NCBI RefSeq assembly: GCF_002042965.1
Contig: NZ_MZNT01000016.1
Coordinates: forward strand, 124,001 to 188,000
Direction of reading: 5' to 3'
DNA: 64,000 nucleotides
Origin: Paenibacillus sp. 32352
GTDB lineage: Bacteria; Bacillota; Bacilli; Paenibacillales; NBRC-103111
Positions 55,563-64,000 of this stretch are shown here, piece after piece. Position 1 is the stretch's first letter; each line of letters begins with the position of its first letter. The notes beneath the pieces are model-generated. The model did not search any database, had not been told where the DNA came from, and saw only the letters and a program-made list of their open reading frames with translations. Made by a program: the position numbers and the translations under genes.

Positions 55563-55907
55563 TTAGCCGCGGGAATGCCGAAGAACTTCAGTCAATATAT
55601 TTTTTGCCATATTTATCGTCTGTTCGTCATGTTGTACGAGCAAAGAAACAATTTCTTGAATTACTTTTTCATTGGAGGGAAGCTGCTCATACTGGTAGGA
55701 GTACGTGAAAAATTGATGCACACCTACCCCCAAGCCGTCGGCTATTTTTTCTAAATTGATGAGGGAAATATTCTTTTCCGCTCGCTCAACTCCCCCAATA
55801 TATGAAAAAGTAAATCCACATCGTTCAGCCAGAGCGTTTTGAGATAAGCCCTGCGCCTTCCGGATCTCGCGTATACGTTTTCCCACATTAACCAAAATTT
55901 CTGACAT
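55563..55907 (-). CDS. XRE-family helix-turn-helix repressor
   Basis: A 114-residue SinR/Xre-like protein. Residues 8-65 are the helix-turn-helix (IREIRKAQGLSQNALAERCG, FSYIGGVERAEKNISLINLE). The C-terminal 45 residues are helical and may multimerise. It is divergent from the small ORFs beginning at 56254 and may repress them or itself. Confidence 0.88.
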   Translation of the reverse strand: MSEILVNVGKRIREIRKAQGLSQNALAERCGFTFSYIGGVERAEKNISLINLEKIADGLGVGVHQFFTYSYQYEQLPSNEKVIQEIVSLLVQHDEQTINMAKNILTEVLRHSRG

Positions 55908-56253
55908 TGCTTACACCTCAATTTGAGTGTAGAGGTTACTGTACAAAGGCAAAATAACCTTTAAAGAGTCAAAAAAATAATATTGATAAAAAAAATAGTC
56001 AAATGTATAATGGTATATAACATGAGGTACAACTTAATGATCTGAAATAAACGTTTTTAAAAAAATGTTCGAGTTGTTATCCTTTTATTCATTAATAAGA
56101 TCATATATGTTTTCTAGCCTTTACATTTTATGCAGGGAATAGACCTTATGAGACAGTTCAGAGAGGTTTGAAGTGCTTTCAACTGCAGAAAACGAAGAGC
56201 TTTTATCTTAATCCAGGATTAGATGTCCAACTAAGAAGGAGCGGGATATCATC
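55908..56253. other. Divergent AT-rich intergenic region
   Basis: About 345 bp between the XRE gene and the next plus-strand gene. It is very AT-rich with long A-runs (55970-56060). Promoters for both sides are expected, but I could not fix a clear pair. Confidence 0.4.
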
Positions 56254-56445
56254 ATGAATGGCTCAAAAGTCCGATGGTTACTCCCTAACGATACATGTAT
56301 TGAAAAGCAGGTCAGCAATATATCGGAGCTTCTGCTTCTTCTTCAGATGGCGAATGTTGTTTCATACGAAGCGATGAGCTACAAAATTGCTCGGATCGAA
56401 ATGATTCTTGATGATCCTATATGGCTTGCTATCATTCTTGAGTAA
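56254..56445 (+). CDS. Small protein of unknown function
   Basis: A 63-residue protein (MNGSKVRWLLPNDTCIEKQV; ends DPIWLAIILE). AAGGAGCGGG is well placed before ATG 56254. It is helical and not membrane-spanning. The family is not recognised. Confidence 0.6.
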   Translation: MNGSKVRWLLPNDTCIEKQVSNISELLLLLQMANVVSYEAMSYKIARIEMILDDPIWLAIILE

Positions 56446-56490
56446 GTGGAACTGCAGGTTTGCTAAAGAAGAAACGGGGGGATTTCCAAA

Positions 56491-56544
56491 ATGAATATTT
56501 TGGATAACGATTTGAAATGTCAGCGACGTCAATCAACCAGTTAA
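56491..56544 (+). CDS. Possible 17-residue leader peptide
   Basis: ATG 56491 follows GGGGGGATTT. The frame gives 17 residues (MNILDNDLKCQRRQSTS) and overlaps the start of the HEPN-like gene in another frame, so it could couple or attenuate its translation. It may be chance. Confidence 0.25.
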   Translation: MNILDNDLKCQRRQSTS

Positions 56545-56966
56545 GCTTGTTGTCGGATATCCAGATTTGGCATGAACAATCTCTGCGATACATATCACAG
56601 GCCTTTATTTTTCTTGATCATGACATGCATAAGGAATGCGTGACTCTTGCAGGGATGTCAGTGAAAGCCATGCTTAGAGCACTCTATATCAAGGTTAACG
56701 GCAATCACCTTCCGTTCCAGCATTCGTACGAATATATAATAAGGAATCTTCAATCGTGCGGCGAATTGGACTTGAATGCAGAGTTGTTTTTAAATAACCT
56801 TCTCTTGTTTGCCGCTCATGATGACAGCTTAATCTCAAATCCGCCGGAAGAGGAACATGTGCGTAAGCTTTTGATGAAGACGGAAAGTATGTTGCAGCAT
56901 CTATCGGCAAAAGTAGTAGACCGGGACGAATCCTCATATCGATACGTCCTGGCCTGGATAGAATGA
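56517..56966 (+). CDS. HEPN-like domain protein
   Basis: A 149-residue helical protein resembling HEPN domains: DMHKECVTLAGMSVKAMLRA, then LPFQHSYEYIIRNLQ. The catalytic R-x4-6-H of HEPN RNases is not evident, so it may be a non-catalytic, nucleotide- or partner-binding type. ATG 56517 has no strong site of its own and may be coupled to the short frame at 56491. Confidence 0.6.
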   Translation: MSATSINQLSLLSDIQIWHEQSLRYISQAFIFLDHDMHKECVTLAGMSVKAMLRALYIKVNGNHLPFQHSYEYIIRNLQSCGELDLNAELFLNNLLLFAAHDDSLISNPPEEEHVRKLLMKTESMLQHLSAKVVDRDESSYRYVLAWIE

Positions 56967-57001
56967 AACGACCTCTTGCATTCAGCGAGCCGTGCTAATT
57001 G

Positions 57002-57161
57002 ATGAAGGCCCAAAATGCATTAAATAAAATTAGTAGTGATCATGAAAGTAGCTTATTCTATATATTCCAGGACAGGCCAAGGGCAATTGCTCACGAGTGG
57101 AATCGGTTGGGGATTCCATGATGATCTAGCGGATTTATTTTACGAATTTGCCGCAGGCTAA
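57002..57161 (+). pseudogene. Small frameshifted ORF
   Basis: ATG 57002 encodes 39 residues (SSLFYIFQDRPRAIAHEWNR...) to TGA 57119. A neighbouring frame continues the sense (GFHDDLADLFYEFAAG) to TAA 57159. A single-base change near 57110 would join them. It looks like a decayed gene of about 54 residues. Confidence 0.35.
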
Positions 57162-57408
57162 ATGAGGAAGCTCCAGATCAAGCGTTGCAAAAGCAAGACT
57201 TGAACTATTTCAAACGAAGAGATCTAAATAACTGGCGCATCAGATCATCGAGAGCTGGAACAGTAAGAACTTATAGGGCGATATTTCGCTTTTGTAAGTT
57301 TTTTCTTTTGTCCACGCGCACGAACATATATTCTCTGACAAGGTGATGTCATTCAACATTTGTATTATGCAAATACGAAGATCTTTTTTCAAATAAGGAG
57401 CTGAGAAT

Positions 57409-57489
57409 ATGAAAATAGCAACGAATATCATCAATATAGCTGCGTTGATTATTAGTATCGTCGCATTGGTGATTGCACTGGCAAAATAA
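57409..57489 (+). CDS. 26-residue hydrophobic peptide
   Basis: ATG 57409 has a strong AAGGAG (57395-57400). The product has a short polar N-terminus, one membrane helix (AALIISIVALVIALAK) and a Lys end. Size and shape resemble membrane toxins of type I toxin-antitoxin pairs or small membrane regulators; no antisense RNA could be identified. Confidence 0.5.
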   Translation: MKIATNIINIAALIISIVALVIALAK

Positions 57490-57565
57490 TAAGTCTTCTT
57501 TTAGAAGTTCAAAACGTTAACAGAGGATCCTCTTTCCGTAGAAATAAAGACGAGGGGGAATAGAT

Positions 57566-58957
57566 ATGCATCCGTTTGTATCGCAAATGAAGAAAGTAGC
57601 AGAAACAAATAAGAGTCACAGAGAATCGGCGAAGAAACAGCTTTTTGAGAAGATGAAGCAGCAGCAAGCATCTAACGTGGGGGAAGAGTCAAGCGAAGAA
57701 GGAACGATAATTTCGGATACCAAACTGGAACGACTTGTTCAGCAAATAGAACAATTGAAAAGGGTCATTGAAAAATTAGAGAAGGCAGGAGCTGCTAAAA
57801 CAGAAAAGCTCTCGTCCCTTCAAACGACGAATCAACATTTAAACCGGGATCTGAAGGCGTTCAAGACGGAGCTGTATTTTGCCAAAGAAAAGGATAAAGA
57901 GGCTGTGCGGCAGCTTGAGCAGTTGAATGGCCGGATTCGGCAGCTGGAGCTTGTCAATCGACAAAAAAAAGATGAAACCCAGTTAGAGTACCAAAACCTG
58001 CTTGAACAAAAAACGAGTGATCTGACGAACAATAATCGTAAGCTTGAGGCAGAGAATTTACAGCTGAAACGGACTATATCTAGATTGGGCTATGAGAATA
58101 GCGGCTATAAGTACCAATTAAAAAATGAAATGGAATACAATCTAAACCGGATAAATGGCCTACAGGAGCTTGTTGAGGAGCAGGCTAAGCAAATCAAGTA
58201 CTTGGAAGAATTAAACGAGATAGGCGCAAACCAGCAGGTTGTGCAGATTTGCGGGACTCTTCTAAAAAAACTGGATTTGCGAAAAGCAAGCCATCAAGCC
58301 GCGGCCGAGGAACTGCAAAGAGAATTAAAGCGTATGCTGGAAAAATCGCGCTGCCCCGAGCAACGGTCGCTTGACTTGGACCATAAGCTGTACATACACG
58401 GATATGTCGTTCAAGCCGAAGAAGACTATCTTTTCTATGATCTCGAGCAAAGAGTTTACCGTATCCTCACTGATGGAATCGAATTGAAGTCAGATTTGCC
58501 CGCAAAAGCGTACCGAATTGATGATGACACGGTGAAGGTGGCCAAGCAATACAGCTATCACTATGCTCCGCAAAGCATCAGCAGGAGAAGAAAGAAGACA
58601 AATCCTGCATCAGCACTAAGCACCAAGGAACAGAACTCTCACCAGGCCCCGCTTATCTTCTCCAGGAAGCTTAAGGTACTCGTGCTTGGCGCAAGAAACC
58701 GGAATAACTACATCAGAAAGCTGGAAGATTGCAACTTACAGGCGGATTGGTTCGATGGATATGAAGAGAGTCCTGAAGTGTTGAAGCAGAAATGGGGAGC
58801 GGCTCAAATTATTATCGTTTGTACTCGTCATGTTCCACACTTTGTGCTGAATATTCTGGATAGGCGAGATAAGCGAGTGGAATGCCTGGCCCAAGATAAC
58901 GTGAAATCGTTACTAGTCCGTGTTCGTTATACGGCTGTAAAGCTAGGACTTATATAA
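57566..58957 (+). CDS. Coiled-coil protein with C-terminal DUF2325-like domain
   Basis: A 463-residue protein. Residues about 45-270 form a long coiled coil (RLVQQIEQLKRVIEKLEKAG, LELVNRQKKDETQLEYQNLL). A middle globular part has KLYIHGYVVQAEEDYLFYD. The end (about 372-463) resembles DUF2325: KVLVLGARNRNNYIRKLED, WFDGYEESPE, then IIVCTRHVPHFVLNI. DUF2325 is a Rossmann-like domain of unknown role. GAGGGGG precedes ATG 57566. It stands alone before a terminator. Confidence 0.75.
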   Translation: MHPFVSQMKKVAETNKSHRESAKKQLFEKMKQQQASNVGEESSEEGTIISDTKLERLVQQIEQLKRVIEKLEKAGAAKTEKLSSLQTTNQHLNRDLKAFKTELYFAKEKDKEAVRQLEQLNGRIRQLELVNRQKKDETQLEYQNLLEQKTSDLTNNNRKLEAENLQLKRTISRLGYENSGYKYQLKNEMEYNLNRINGLQELVEEQAKQIKYLEELNEIGANQQVVQICGTLLKKLDLRKASHQAAAEELQRELKRMLEKSRCPEQRSLDLDHKLYIHGYVVQAEEDYLFYDLEQRVYRILTDGIELKSDLPAKAYRIDDDTVKVAKQYSYHYAPQSISRRRKKTNPASALSTKEQNSHQAPLIFSRKLKVLVLGARNRNNYIRKLEDCNLQADWFDGYEESPEVLKQKWGAAQIIIVCTRHVPHFVLNILDRRDKRVECLAQDNVKSLLVRVRYTAVKLGLI

Positions 58958-59066
58958 GTGAGGCTGTAAGGATAGAACAAGGTATCCATCTGAACGAAAG
59001 GATAAAGCCTTTGCCTACCCGAGGGAGATGTACAGTAATACGGATCATCATGAATTTTAAAAAAAT

Positions 59067-59097
59067 GAGCCGCTGCATTATATAACTGCAACGGCTC
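59067..59097. terminator. Terminator between convergent units
   Basis: GAGCCGCTGCA and TGCAACGGCTC pair around TTATATAAC, with A-runs on the left and T on the right, so it could serve both strands. Confidence 0.7.
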
Positions 59098-59188
59098 GTT
59101 GAGATGAAGAAAAAGAAAGGTGTGGACCAAACTTCCCATATTCAAATAGCGGAATCTGCTCCGCCGCTGTCTATCAGGGGTAACAGTT

Positions 59189-60331
59189 TTACAAATTAGG
59201 TTTCATGATCAGCACATAGCCATCCCGCATCGTGTTGCCCCCGAAATAGCGCATAGAATAAGAATATTGGGGGAAATTCTTCATGATATCTACCACTTCG
59301 CTGGCGAGACGAAATCCTGATAGAAGAATAATCGGTTTATTATTAGAAATAATCTTCCGAGCCCCCTGTAGAGCTTTAATATGTCCACCAGTCATATCTA
59401 AATGAAGAATCGTTGGGTGGATTTCGCCAGCCAGCATATCTAATGGAATGGAACTCGCTCTAACTGACCGATACTCTTCCTGATCAATGAATCTGGTAAA
59501 AAATAACTTCTCATCAAAATCCATCTCCATCTCTTCATTGCTAAGGAGGTATGGAAATACCAGGACCTGATGAGCATTCATGGCATGAATGTGCTCTTTA
59601 GTCTTGGTACGTCCTGTCCAAGTCGGTTCAAAAAGGTAAGCTTCTTTCAATTGAGAAACGGTATGAAGATAAGAGTCAGCATCATCTTGGAAACCACATC
59701 GACAGTGAACAAGGATATCATTGCTTCTAACTCTAACAAGGTCATTACCAAGAACCTCACCGTCCAGGGCTTTGTAATGTCCCAATACACTACAATGATC
59801 CATTTTACTAGTTAGAAAGGCATAGATGAAATCCTCAAACCTCTTCTTGGATATCTCATCGGACAATTTGTCCATCACGTTTAGCAACGCGGTTTCATTT
59901 TGTTGCACATTTTCAATCCTGTGAAGATCTAGCGACCGTGGGCGAAAATGGATGTCCAAAAAATAAACGTTATGGTATCCCAATGCGTACAACTGGTCCA
60001 AAAAATCCTTATAAAATGTAGATGCAGACCATATAGCAACAACACAAATTGCATTTGGACCTGCTTTTTGTATCGCCTCTTTTGGGGATAAAACCGGGAA
60101 ATGCAAAATGGAGGTGTTGGCCTTAGACGCGTCGCTGTCCGTTATACAAAAAGGAAAGATTCTTTTATCGAATAAACATTTAAGGGTATCATTGCAGGTA
60201 GCACCTGCACCATAAAGAATTAGCGGAGCATCAGACTGCTGCAACAATTCCGAGAGCATCTCAATGGTGATTATTTGTCTTTCAAATGGGCTTTTACCGA
60301 GTTTTATGATGTCCTGAAGGGTCATTTTCAT
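59189..60331 (-). CDS. FkbM-like methyltransferase
   Basis: A 380-residue protein, last gene of the minus-strand glycan operon. The N-terminal half has a nucleotide-binding-like LILYGAGATCNDTL and VVAIWSASTF. The C-terminal half resembles FkbM methyltransferases: LHLDMTGGHIKALQGARKI, then KPIILLSGF and a closing YSMRYFGGNTMRDGYVLI. Such proteins often O-methylate surface sugars. It overlaps the upstream gene by 4 nt (ATGA). Confidence 0.72.
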   Translation of the reverse strand: MKMTLQDIIKLGKSPFERQIITIEMLSELLQQSDAPLILYGAGATCNDTLKCLFDKRIFPFCITDSDASKANTSILHFPVLSPKEAIQKAGPNAICVVAIWSASTFYKDFLDQLYALGYHNVYFLDIHFRPRSLDLHRIENVQQNETALLNVMDKLSDEISKKRFEDFIYAFLTSKMDHCSVLGHYKALDGEVLGNDLVRVRSNDILVHCRCGFQDDADSYLHTVSQLKEAYLFEPTWTGRTKTKEHIHAMNAHQVLVFPYLLSNEEMEMDFDEKLFFTRFIDQEEYRSVRASSIPLDMLAGEIHPTILHLDMTGGHIKALQGARKIISNNKPIILLSGFRLASEVVDIMKNFPQYSYSMRYFGGNTMRDGYVLIMKPNL

Positions 60332-61779
60332 GACAGGGGCTCCATTTCTGAAATTTCATTAGCAATGTTAATGCAATACTTATTTATGAATATGTCCTCT
60401 TCTGCAAAGAACTTAGTGACCATTGAATTGACGATTCGTTGGCTATTCTTCCCGTCCATTGGACCTAGACAATATCTATCTATTTCTGTAACTGGCCGTA
60501 ACATTGAGGAGTAATCCGTTATTAGTTTTTCAACAAACTCATATATGTCTTCCATTTTTGATAATAGATTTGTTTGAGACCAGAAAATAAAACTGCAATC
60601 ATTGGAGGGTACATTACAAATTAGAGCAGGTCGTTTGGATGGAAGGAACTGCATATATAGTGAACCATAGTCTCCAATATATGCGTCAGCAATATATAAT
60701 GCGGGGAAACTGTCAGAATTTCGATCAACTATAATGCGTTCATTTAAATCAGCAAATAGTTCTTGAAACTCTGGCAAGAAACATAATGGGTGCGGTCTCA
60801 GCATAATTAATATGTTACTATATCGTTTAGAGATCTCAGATACTATCTTTAACATGTTATGAATTTTTGATTTAGTATCAACAAAATTAATAGTATCTGA
60901 ATTAAAAACAGGACTAATGTTCCATAAAATGGTCGTTTTTCCCGATAACAAAGGAAGCCACTCTTCAGGGACTGGTATTTTTGAATCGCCAGAATACATA
61001 TCGTAAGACATGTCCATTAATGGATGCCCTGTTACAATATCTTGCTTTCCCCAGGATATGCTATTATAGGAAAAGTTTGAGGAACGAAACTGTAACCATG
61101 TATAGGGTGTTAAAGTATAACTGCTGTCCAGAAGCATTAAATCAACTGGAATAAGTGAGTATTCAAGAAACATAGTGCGGTTAATTATTGAACTTATCGT
61201 TGAGTGTTGGAGATTCAAGGGTTTTATAGATGCTTGACCAAGAAATGAGTATAAAATCAAATCTGGCAAGTCGTGAAAAACATTGTATTCTTGGAATGGA
61301 ATGTACTCTACCCCAGCATTGTCTAAGAGTTCGACAAGTTGTTCAATTTGCCCGTTCGACTTATATATGTCAGTTGGATAAAAATCAACTGCAATGATCC
61401 GAACTTCAACACATGCAAGATTCCGCAGCTGATGATAAACAGCAAGTAAATAGGACGCGGATACGGGTCTAGCAAACAGCATATCAATACGGATTCTCAC
61501 TAGTAACTTGGTTTCTATTATCAATAATAATCGTTGTAATGAGACTATTAGCAGGTCAGGAGATATTATCTTGATATTGAAGCATATGTTTTCCAAGTGA
61601 TACGTAAGCACATTTCTTGTTGAACATTCCATGGATTCATCTTGGGTAATCCTGCAGTACAAATCTTGTAATATTCCGTTAATCCAAAGCCTCTTGGTCA
61701 TGGTCAGTTGTTCATTCTCAAGCATTGATATCATAGCATGACAATCTTGGATTGCCAGTTTGTAGAAACGATAGTGCAT
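60328..61779 (-). CDS. CDP-glycerol glycerophosphotransferase-like protein
   Basis: A 483-residue protein whose C-terminal half resembles the TagB/TagF family, which adds glycerol phosphate to teichoic acid or capsule. LIMLRPHPLCFLPEF and ADAYIGDYGSLYMQFLPSKR with PALIC match the family's conserved RPHP and D-Y-S/G-S regions. The N-terminal 200 residues are unassigned. On the minus strand GAGGGA precedes ATG 61779; the TTG at 61803 is less likely. It sits between an SDR and an FkbM-like gene. Confidence 0.72.
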   Translation of the reverse strand: MHYRFYKLAIQDCHAMISMLENEQLTMTKRLWINGILQDLYCRITQDESMECSTRNVLTYHLENICFNIKIISPDLLIVSLQRLLLIIETKLLVRIRIDMLFARPVSASYLLAVYHQLRNLACVEVRIIAVDFYPTDIYKSNGQIEQLVELLDNAGVEYIPFQEYNVFHDLPDLILYSFLGQASIKPLNLQHSTISSIINRTMFLEYSLIPVDLMLLDSSYTLTPYTWLQFRSSNFSYNSISWGKQDIVTGHPLMDMSYDMYSGDSKIPVPEEWLPLLSGKTTILWNISPVFNSDTINFVDTKSKIHNMLKIVSEISKRYSNILIMLRPHPLCFLPEFQELFADLNERIIVDRNSDSFPALYIADAYIGDYGSLYMQFLPSKRPALICNVPSNDCSFIFWSQTNLLSKMEDIYEFVEKLITDYSSMLRPVTEIDRYCLGPMDGKNSQRIVNSMVTKFFAEEDIFINKYCINIANEISEMEPLS

Positions 61780-61803
61780 ATCCGATCCCTCATTTTTGAT
61801 CAA

Positions 61804-62526
61804 TTAAGCCATATCATACCCACCGCAGACAGGAATAACAGCTCCGTTAATGTAGCTGTTCATGATGACACTATAGCAAAAGTCCGCAATTTCCTCCGGC
61901 TGTGCGAATCGTTGCAAAGCGATTTTGTTTTCGATTCGCTGCCTATGGTCCGGCGCTTTACCAAGCTGTGCCGGTGTATCTACAAAACCCGGGCAAACCG
62001 CATTGATTCTGATCTGCTTCGCTGCATAAACCTTCACCATGCTGCTGCAAAGCATATGGAGCGCCGCCTTGGAAACACCATAGCTAATAGAGATAGCGTG
62101 GGGATGAATTCCCATCATGGCTCCGATACAAACAACAGATCCTTTTTCGGACATATGATCGTACAAGCGCTGCATTAAAAAGAAAGGCATGTTGACATTG
62201 GAATCCATAACATGCTGCCATTGCTCAGGTGTAACGTCCTGGAAATCTGTCTTATCCGTAGCGTAGCTGTTCAGAACCAGGTAGTCCAGCCGGGGACAGC
62301 GGTTCGTAATCGTTTCGGTTACCGTGTTTACGCCATCCATTTTGGACATATCGGCTTTGATTATATAATAGTTGGGACTAATGCCAGAGAAGATATTTTC
62401 TGCAGCACGAGCATTGTCTTCATTGTGAGCGAAGTTTGCAAAAACAAAGCAGCCTTCCTCTAGCAGTTTCTTGGCGATAGCAAGGCCGATACCAGAGGTT
62501 GAACCTGTAACAAGCGCGTATTTCAC
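61804..62526 (-). CDS. Short-chain dehydrogenase/reductase family protein
   Basis: A 240-residue SDR. The cofactor motif TGSTSGIG is at 8-15 and the Y-x3-K pair at Tyr149/Lys153 (SYGVSK). The usual catalytic Ser, 13 residues before the Tyr, appears as Ala136 (IGAMMG in place of ISS-x-x-G). So activity may be altered, or the protein may have a binding role. It lies 24 nt from the next gene in a glycan operon and would be expected to modify a sugar or polyol. Confidence 0.82.
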   Translation of the reverse strand: MKYALVTGSTSGIGLAIAKKLLEEGCFVFANFAHNEDNARAAENIFSGISPNYYIIKADMSKMDGVNTVTETITNRCPRLDYLVLNSYATDKTDFQDVTPEQWQHVMDSNVNMPFFLMQRLYDHMSEKGSVVCIGAMMGIHPHAISISYGVSKAALHMLCSSMVKVYAAKQIRINAVCPGFVDTPAQLGKAPDHRQRIENKIALQRFAQPEEIADFCYSVIMNSYINGAVIPVCGGYDMA

Positions 62527-62529
62527 ACG

Positions 62530-63588
62530 TCAGCCCTTCTTTTCTATAACATTTTTAAAGTACAATTGCCACTCCAGTAACTTTTCTTTTCCATTTTTGG
62601 CTGATTCCGCAAATTTACCAAAATTTTCCAAGGCTTCTTTACCCATATGACTTTCCTTGGCGAAGACAGGCAAGACTTCAGGCCGAAGTGCGATTTCAAG
62701 ATATGGTTGTAAACCAAGAGTTGAGATTAGAAGCTCAGCGAAATCACAAGCTTCTTCCAAGGGGCGATTTCTAATCTTAAAAAAGAACATCGCATTGGCG
62801 ATCAGGCGAAGAGAAGTAATGGCAAGCAATGAATCACCATCTGGGTTATGCTCGGCACATTTTTGGAAAACATCCCAGCGCAGTTGGAAGTCTCGTAAAG
62901 TATCCACTGTATTAATTGTATACATTTGAGAACCAGGGCGATTAAAATAAACATAGTAGGCTTGTTTCATTGAACCAGCCGAATTTGCTAGTGAGAAACA
63001 GCTCGCATTGAAAACTCCATCTTCACTCATTCTTATCGTTTCATCAAAAAACAGATTGTGCGTTGAAAGAAATTCCCTACGATATAATTTATTCCAAACA
63101 GGATTTGCCTGCGTTGATAATACCCATTTATACATAAAATTGCGTCGTGATATATGGGGGATACGGGTAATTTCCTCTGGGTACAACATAAATGTCTGTA
63201 GAGACTGTGAATTAGCATTGTCTCTTAGTATACCGCTAACAGCGATATCCAGCGAATGTTGTGTGACAAATGAGTAGAGGTCTGAAAACATTTCCGGCAT
63301 TACATAATCATCTGAGTCAACGAATCCGATATAATCTCCTTTAGCGTAACGCAGGCCTGTATTACGTACCGCACTTGCTCCATATGCATTACTGTTTAAT
63401 ACTTTCATCCGGATATCTCTTTTAGAATAATCCTCTGTTATCTTGCGGCTTTCTTCATTGGAATTTCTATCTATGACTAAAAGAATTTCAATACCTTTAA
63501 GTGTCTGTTTCGAGAGAGAATCCAGACATCGTGGGAGGTAATCCTCTGTATTGTAGACTGGTACAATGATGCTCACAGCGGGATTCAT
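62530..63588 (-). CDS. Family 2 glycosyltransferase
   Basis: A 352-residue GT-A glycosyltransferase with AVSIIVPVYNTEDYLPRCLD at the N-terminus and the metal-binding IGFVDSDDYVMPEMF (D91-D94). The rest is helical. It should transfer a sugar from a nucleotide donor to a surface glycan. ATG 63588 has AAAGGATGG upstream and overlaps the stop of the gene before it (ATGA); the longer frame to 63633 is less likely. Confidence 0.88.
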   Translation of the reverse strand: MNPAVSIIVPVYNTEDYLPRCLDSLSKQTLKGIEILLVIDRNSNEESRKITEDYSKRDIRMKVLNSNAYGASAVRNTGLRYAKGDYIGFVDSDDYVMPEMFSDLYSFVTQHSLDIAVSGILRDNANSQSLQTFMLYPEEITRIPHISRRNFMYKWVLSTQANPVWNKLYRREFLSTHNLFFDETIRMSEDGVFNASCFSLANSAGSMKQAYYVYFNRPGSQMYTINTVDTLRDFQLRWDVFQKCAEHNPDGDSLLAITSLRLIANAMFFFKIRNRPLEEACDFAELLISTLGLQPYLEIALRPEVLPVFAKESHMGKEALENFGKFAESAKNGKEKLLEWQLYFKNVIEKKG

Positions 63589-64000
63589 GCAAACCATCCT
63601 TTGTCTAATGTGATTTTTTCCTTCTCCAAACATAAACTAAGCAGCTCGTGGAATAATTGTTCTTGTTCAGCAGAAATGTTGTGAATTCGGCAGTAATCCC
63701 TTAAGTAACCGTTCTTTTCACATAAAGACAGGTAATATTCGACCTTCTCTCCCAAAAGGAAGCTCATGATAGACTCTTGCAGCTTATCTTCAGGAAGTGA
63801 TGCCAATTGTCCATAAAAAACGATGCTTCTTATTCTAGTGAATGCATAGATGCTAAGAATAGGAGTGACAAAGCTGCCATTCAGAGTTTCTAGGTATGCT
63901 CTGGCAGATTCAAAAACAGAATAAAATATGTTCCCGTGATTTGTATTGCTGGCGCTCTGACGTACAGCGGAATCATCTCTTTGGATATAATTATATAGTG
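63585..64000 (-). CDS. Partial gene at the window end
   Basis: The minus-strand frame stays open from its stop at 63585 to the window edge, giving at least the last 137 residues of a larger protein. Visible parts are GNIFYSVFESARAYLETLNG, VEYYLSLCEKNGYLRDYCR and a helical charged end (CLEKEKITLDKGWFA). The family is not recognisable from this piece. It overlaps the GT2 gene by 4 nt, so it belongs to the same glycan operon. Confidence 0.7.
   Translation of the reverse strand, partial: LYNYIQRDDSAVRQSASNTNHGNIFYSVFESARAYLETLNGSFVTPILSIYAFTRIRSIVFYGQLASLPEDKLQESIMSFLLGEKVEYYLSLCEKNGYLRDYCRIHNISAEQEQLFHELLSLCLEKEKITLDKGWFA

Noticed and set aside
57566-58957. DUF2325-like protein as a CRISPR ring nuclease or CARF protein
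   Set aside because: No CRISPR genes or array are present and the domain lacks visible CARF motifs.

Overview
The window looks like a chromosomal segment of a Paenibacillus-type low-GC Gram-positive bacterium. This is inferred from strong AGGAGG-type ribosome binding sites, many AraC regulators beside carbohydrate genes, an LplC-type sugar permease, a T-box leader and a YerC/YecD regulator. I could not run a database search, so family names come from motifs and memory.

Layout. Positions 1-27,385 are ordinary GC-richer chromosome. They hold a sugar ABC permease, a sulfatase, a glutaminyl-tRNA synthetase behind a T-box with a probable Gln (CAA) specifier, four AraC-family regulators, a GH2 + GH88 glycosidase pair, and a four-gene catabolic operon (2-hydroxyacid dehydrogenase, TIM-barrel protein, enolase-superfamily dehydratase, Gfo/Idh/MocA oxidoreductase). 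A class B penicillin-binding protein, ThuA, a YqfQ-like protein, YerC, CbiX, DagK and an RlmD-type methyltransferase follow. Large inverted repeats of one family sit at the left edge, just before the permease gene, and between the catabolic operon and the PBP gene.

Positions about 27,400-55,550 are an AT-richer defence island. In order it holds: a three-gene cassette of unknown proteins ending in a four-helix membrane protein; a frameshifted PD-(D/E)XK nuclease and other wreckage; a complete BREX type 1 operon (small leader gene, brxA, brxB, brxC, pglX, pglZ, brxL) with its own promoter; a small protein; an EVE-HNH fusion; an unknown protein paired with an XRE/ImmA-IrrE protein; and unknown proteins including an AlbA_2 (Schlafen-like) protein and a zinc-ribbon protein that may be frameshifted. 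Both flanks carry the same 13-bp word (CACGACTTTAATT), and structurally alike two-tier hairpins lie at both flanks and in the middle.

Positions 55,563-58,957 hold an XRE repressor, a HEPN-like protein, tiny ORFs including a 26-residue hydrophobic peptide, and a coiled-coil/DUF2325-like protein. Positions 59,189-64,000, on the minus strand, are a tightly overlapping cell-surface glycan operon (GT2, SDR, CDP-glycerol transferase-like, FkbM-like) that runs off the window.

Working together: the left part probably imports and breaks down an acidic, possibly sulfated, oligosaccharide. The island stacks BREX modification and exclusion, a candidate modified-DNA endonuclease and several uncharacterised candidates. 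No tRNA, rRNA, CRISPR array or intact transposase was seen.
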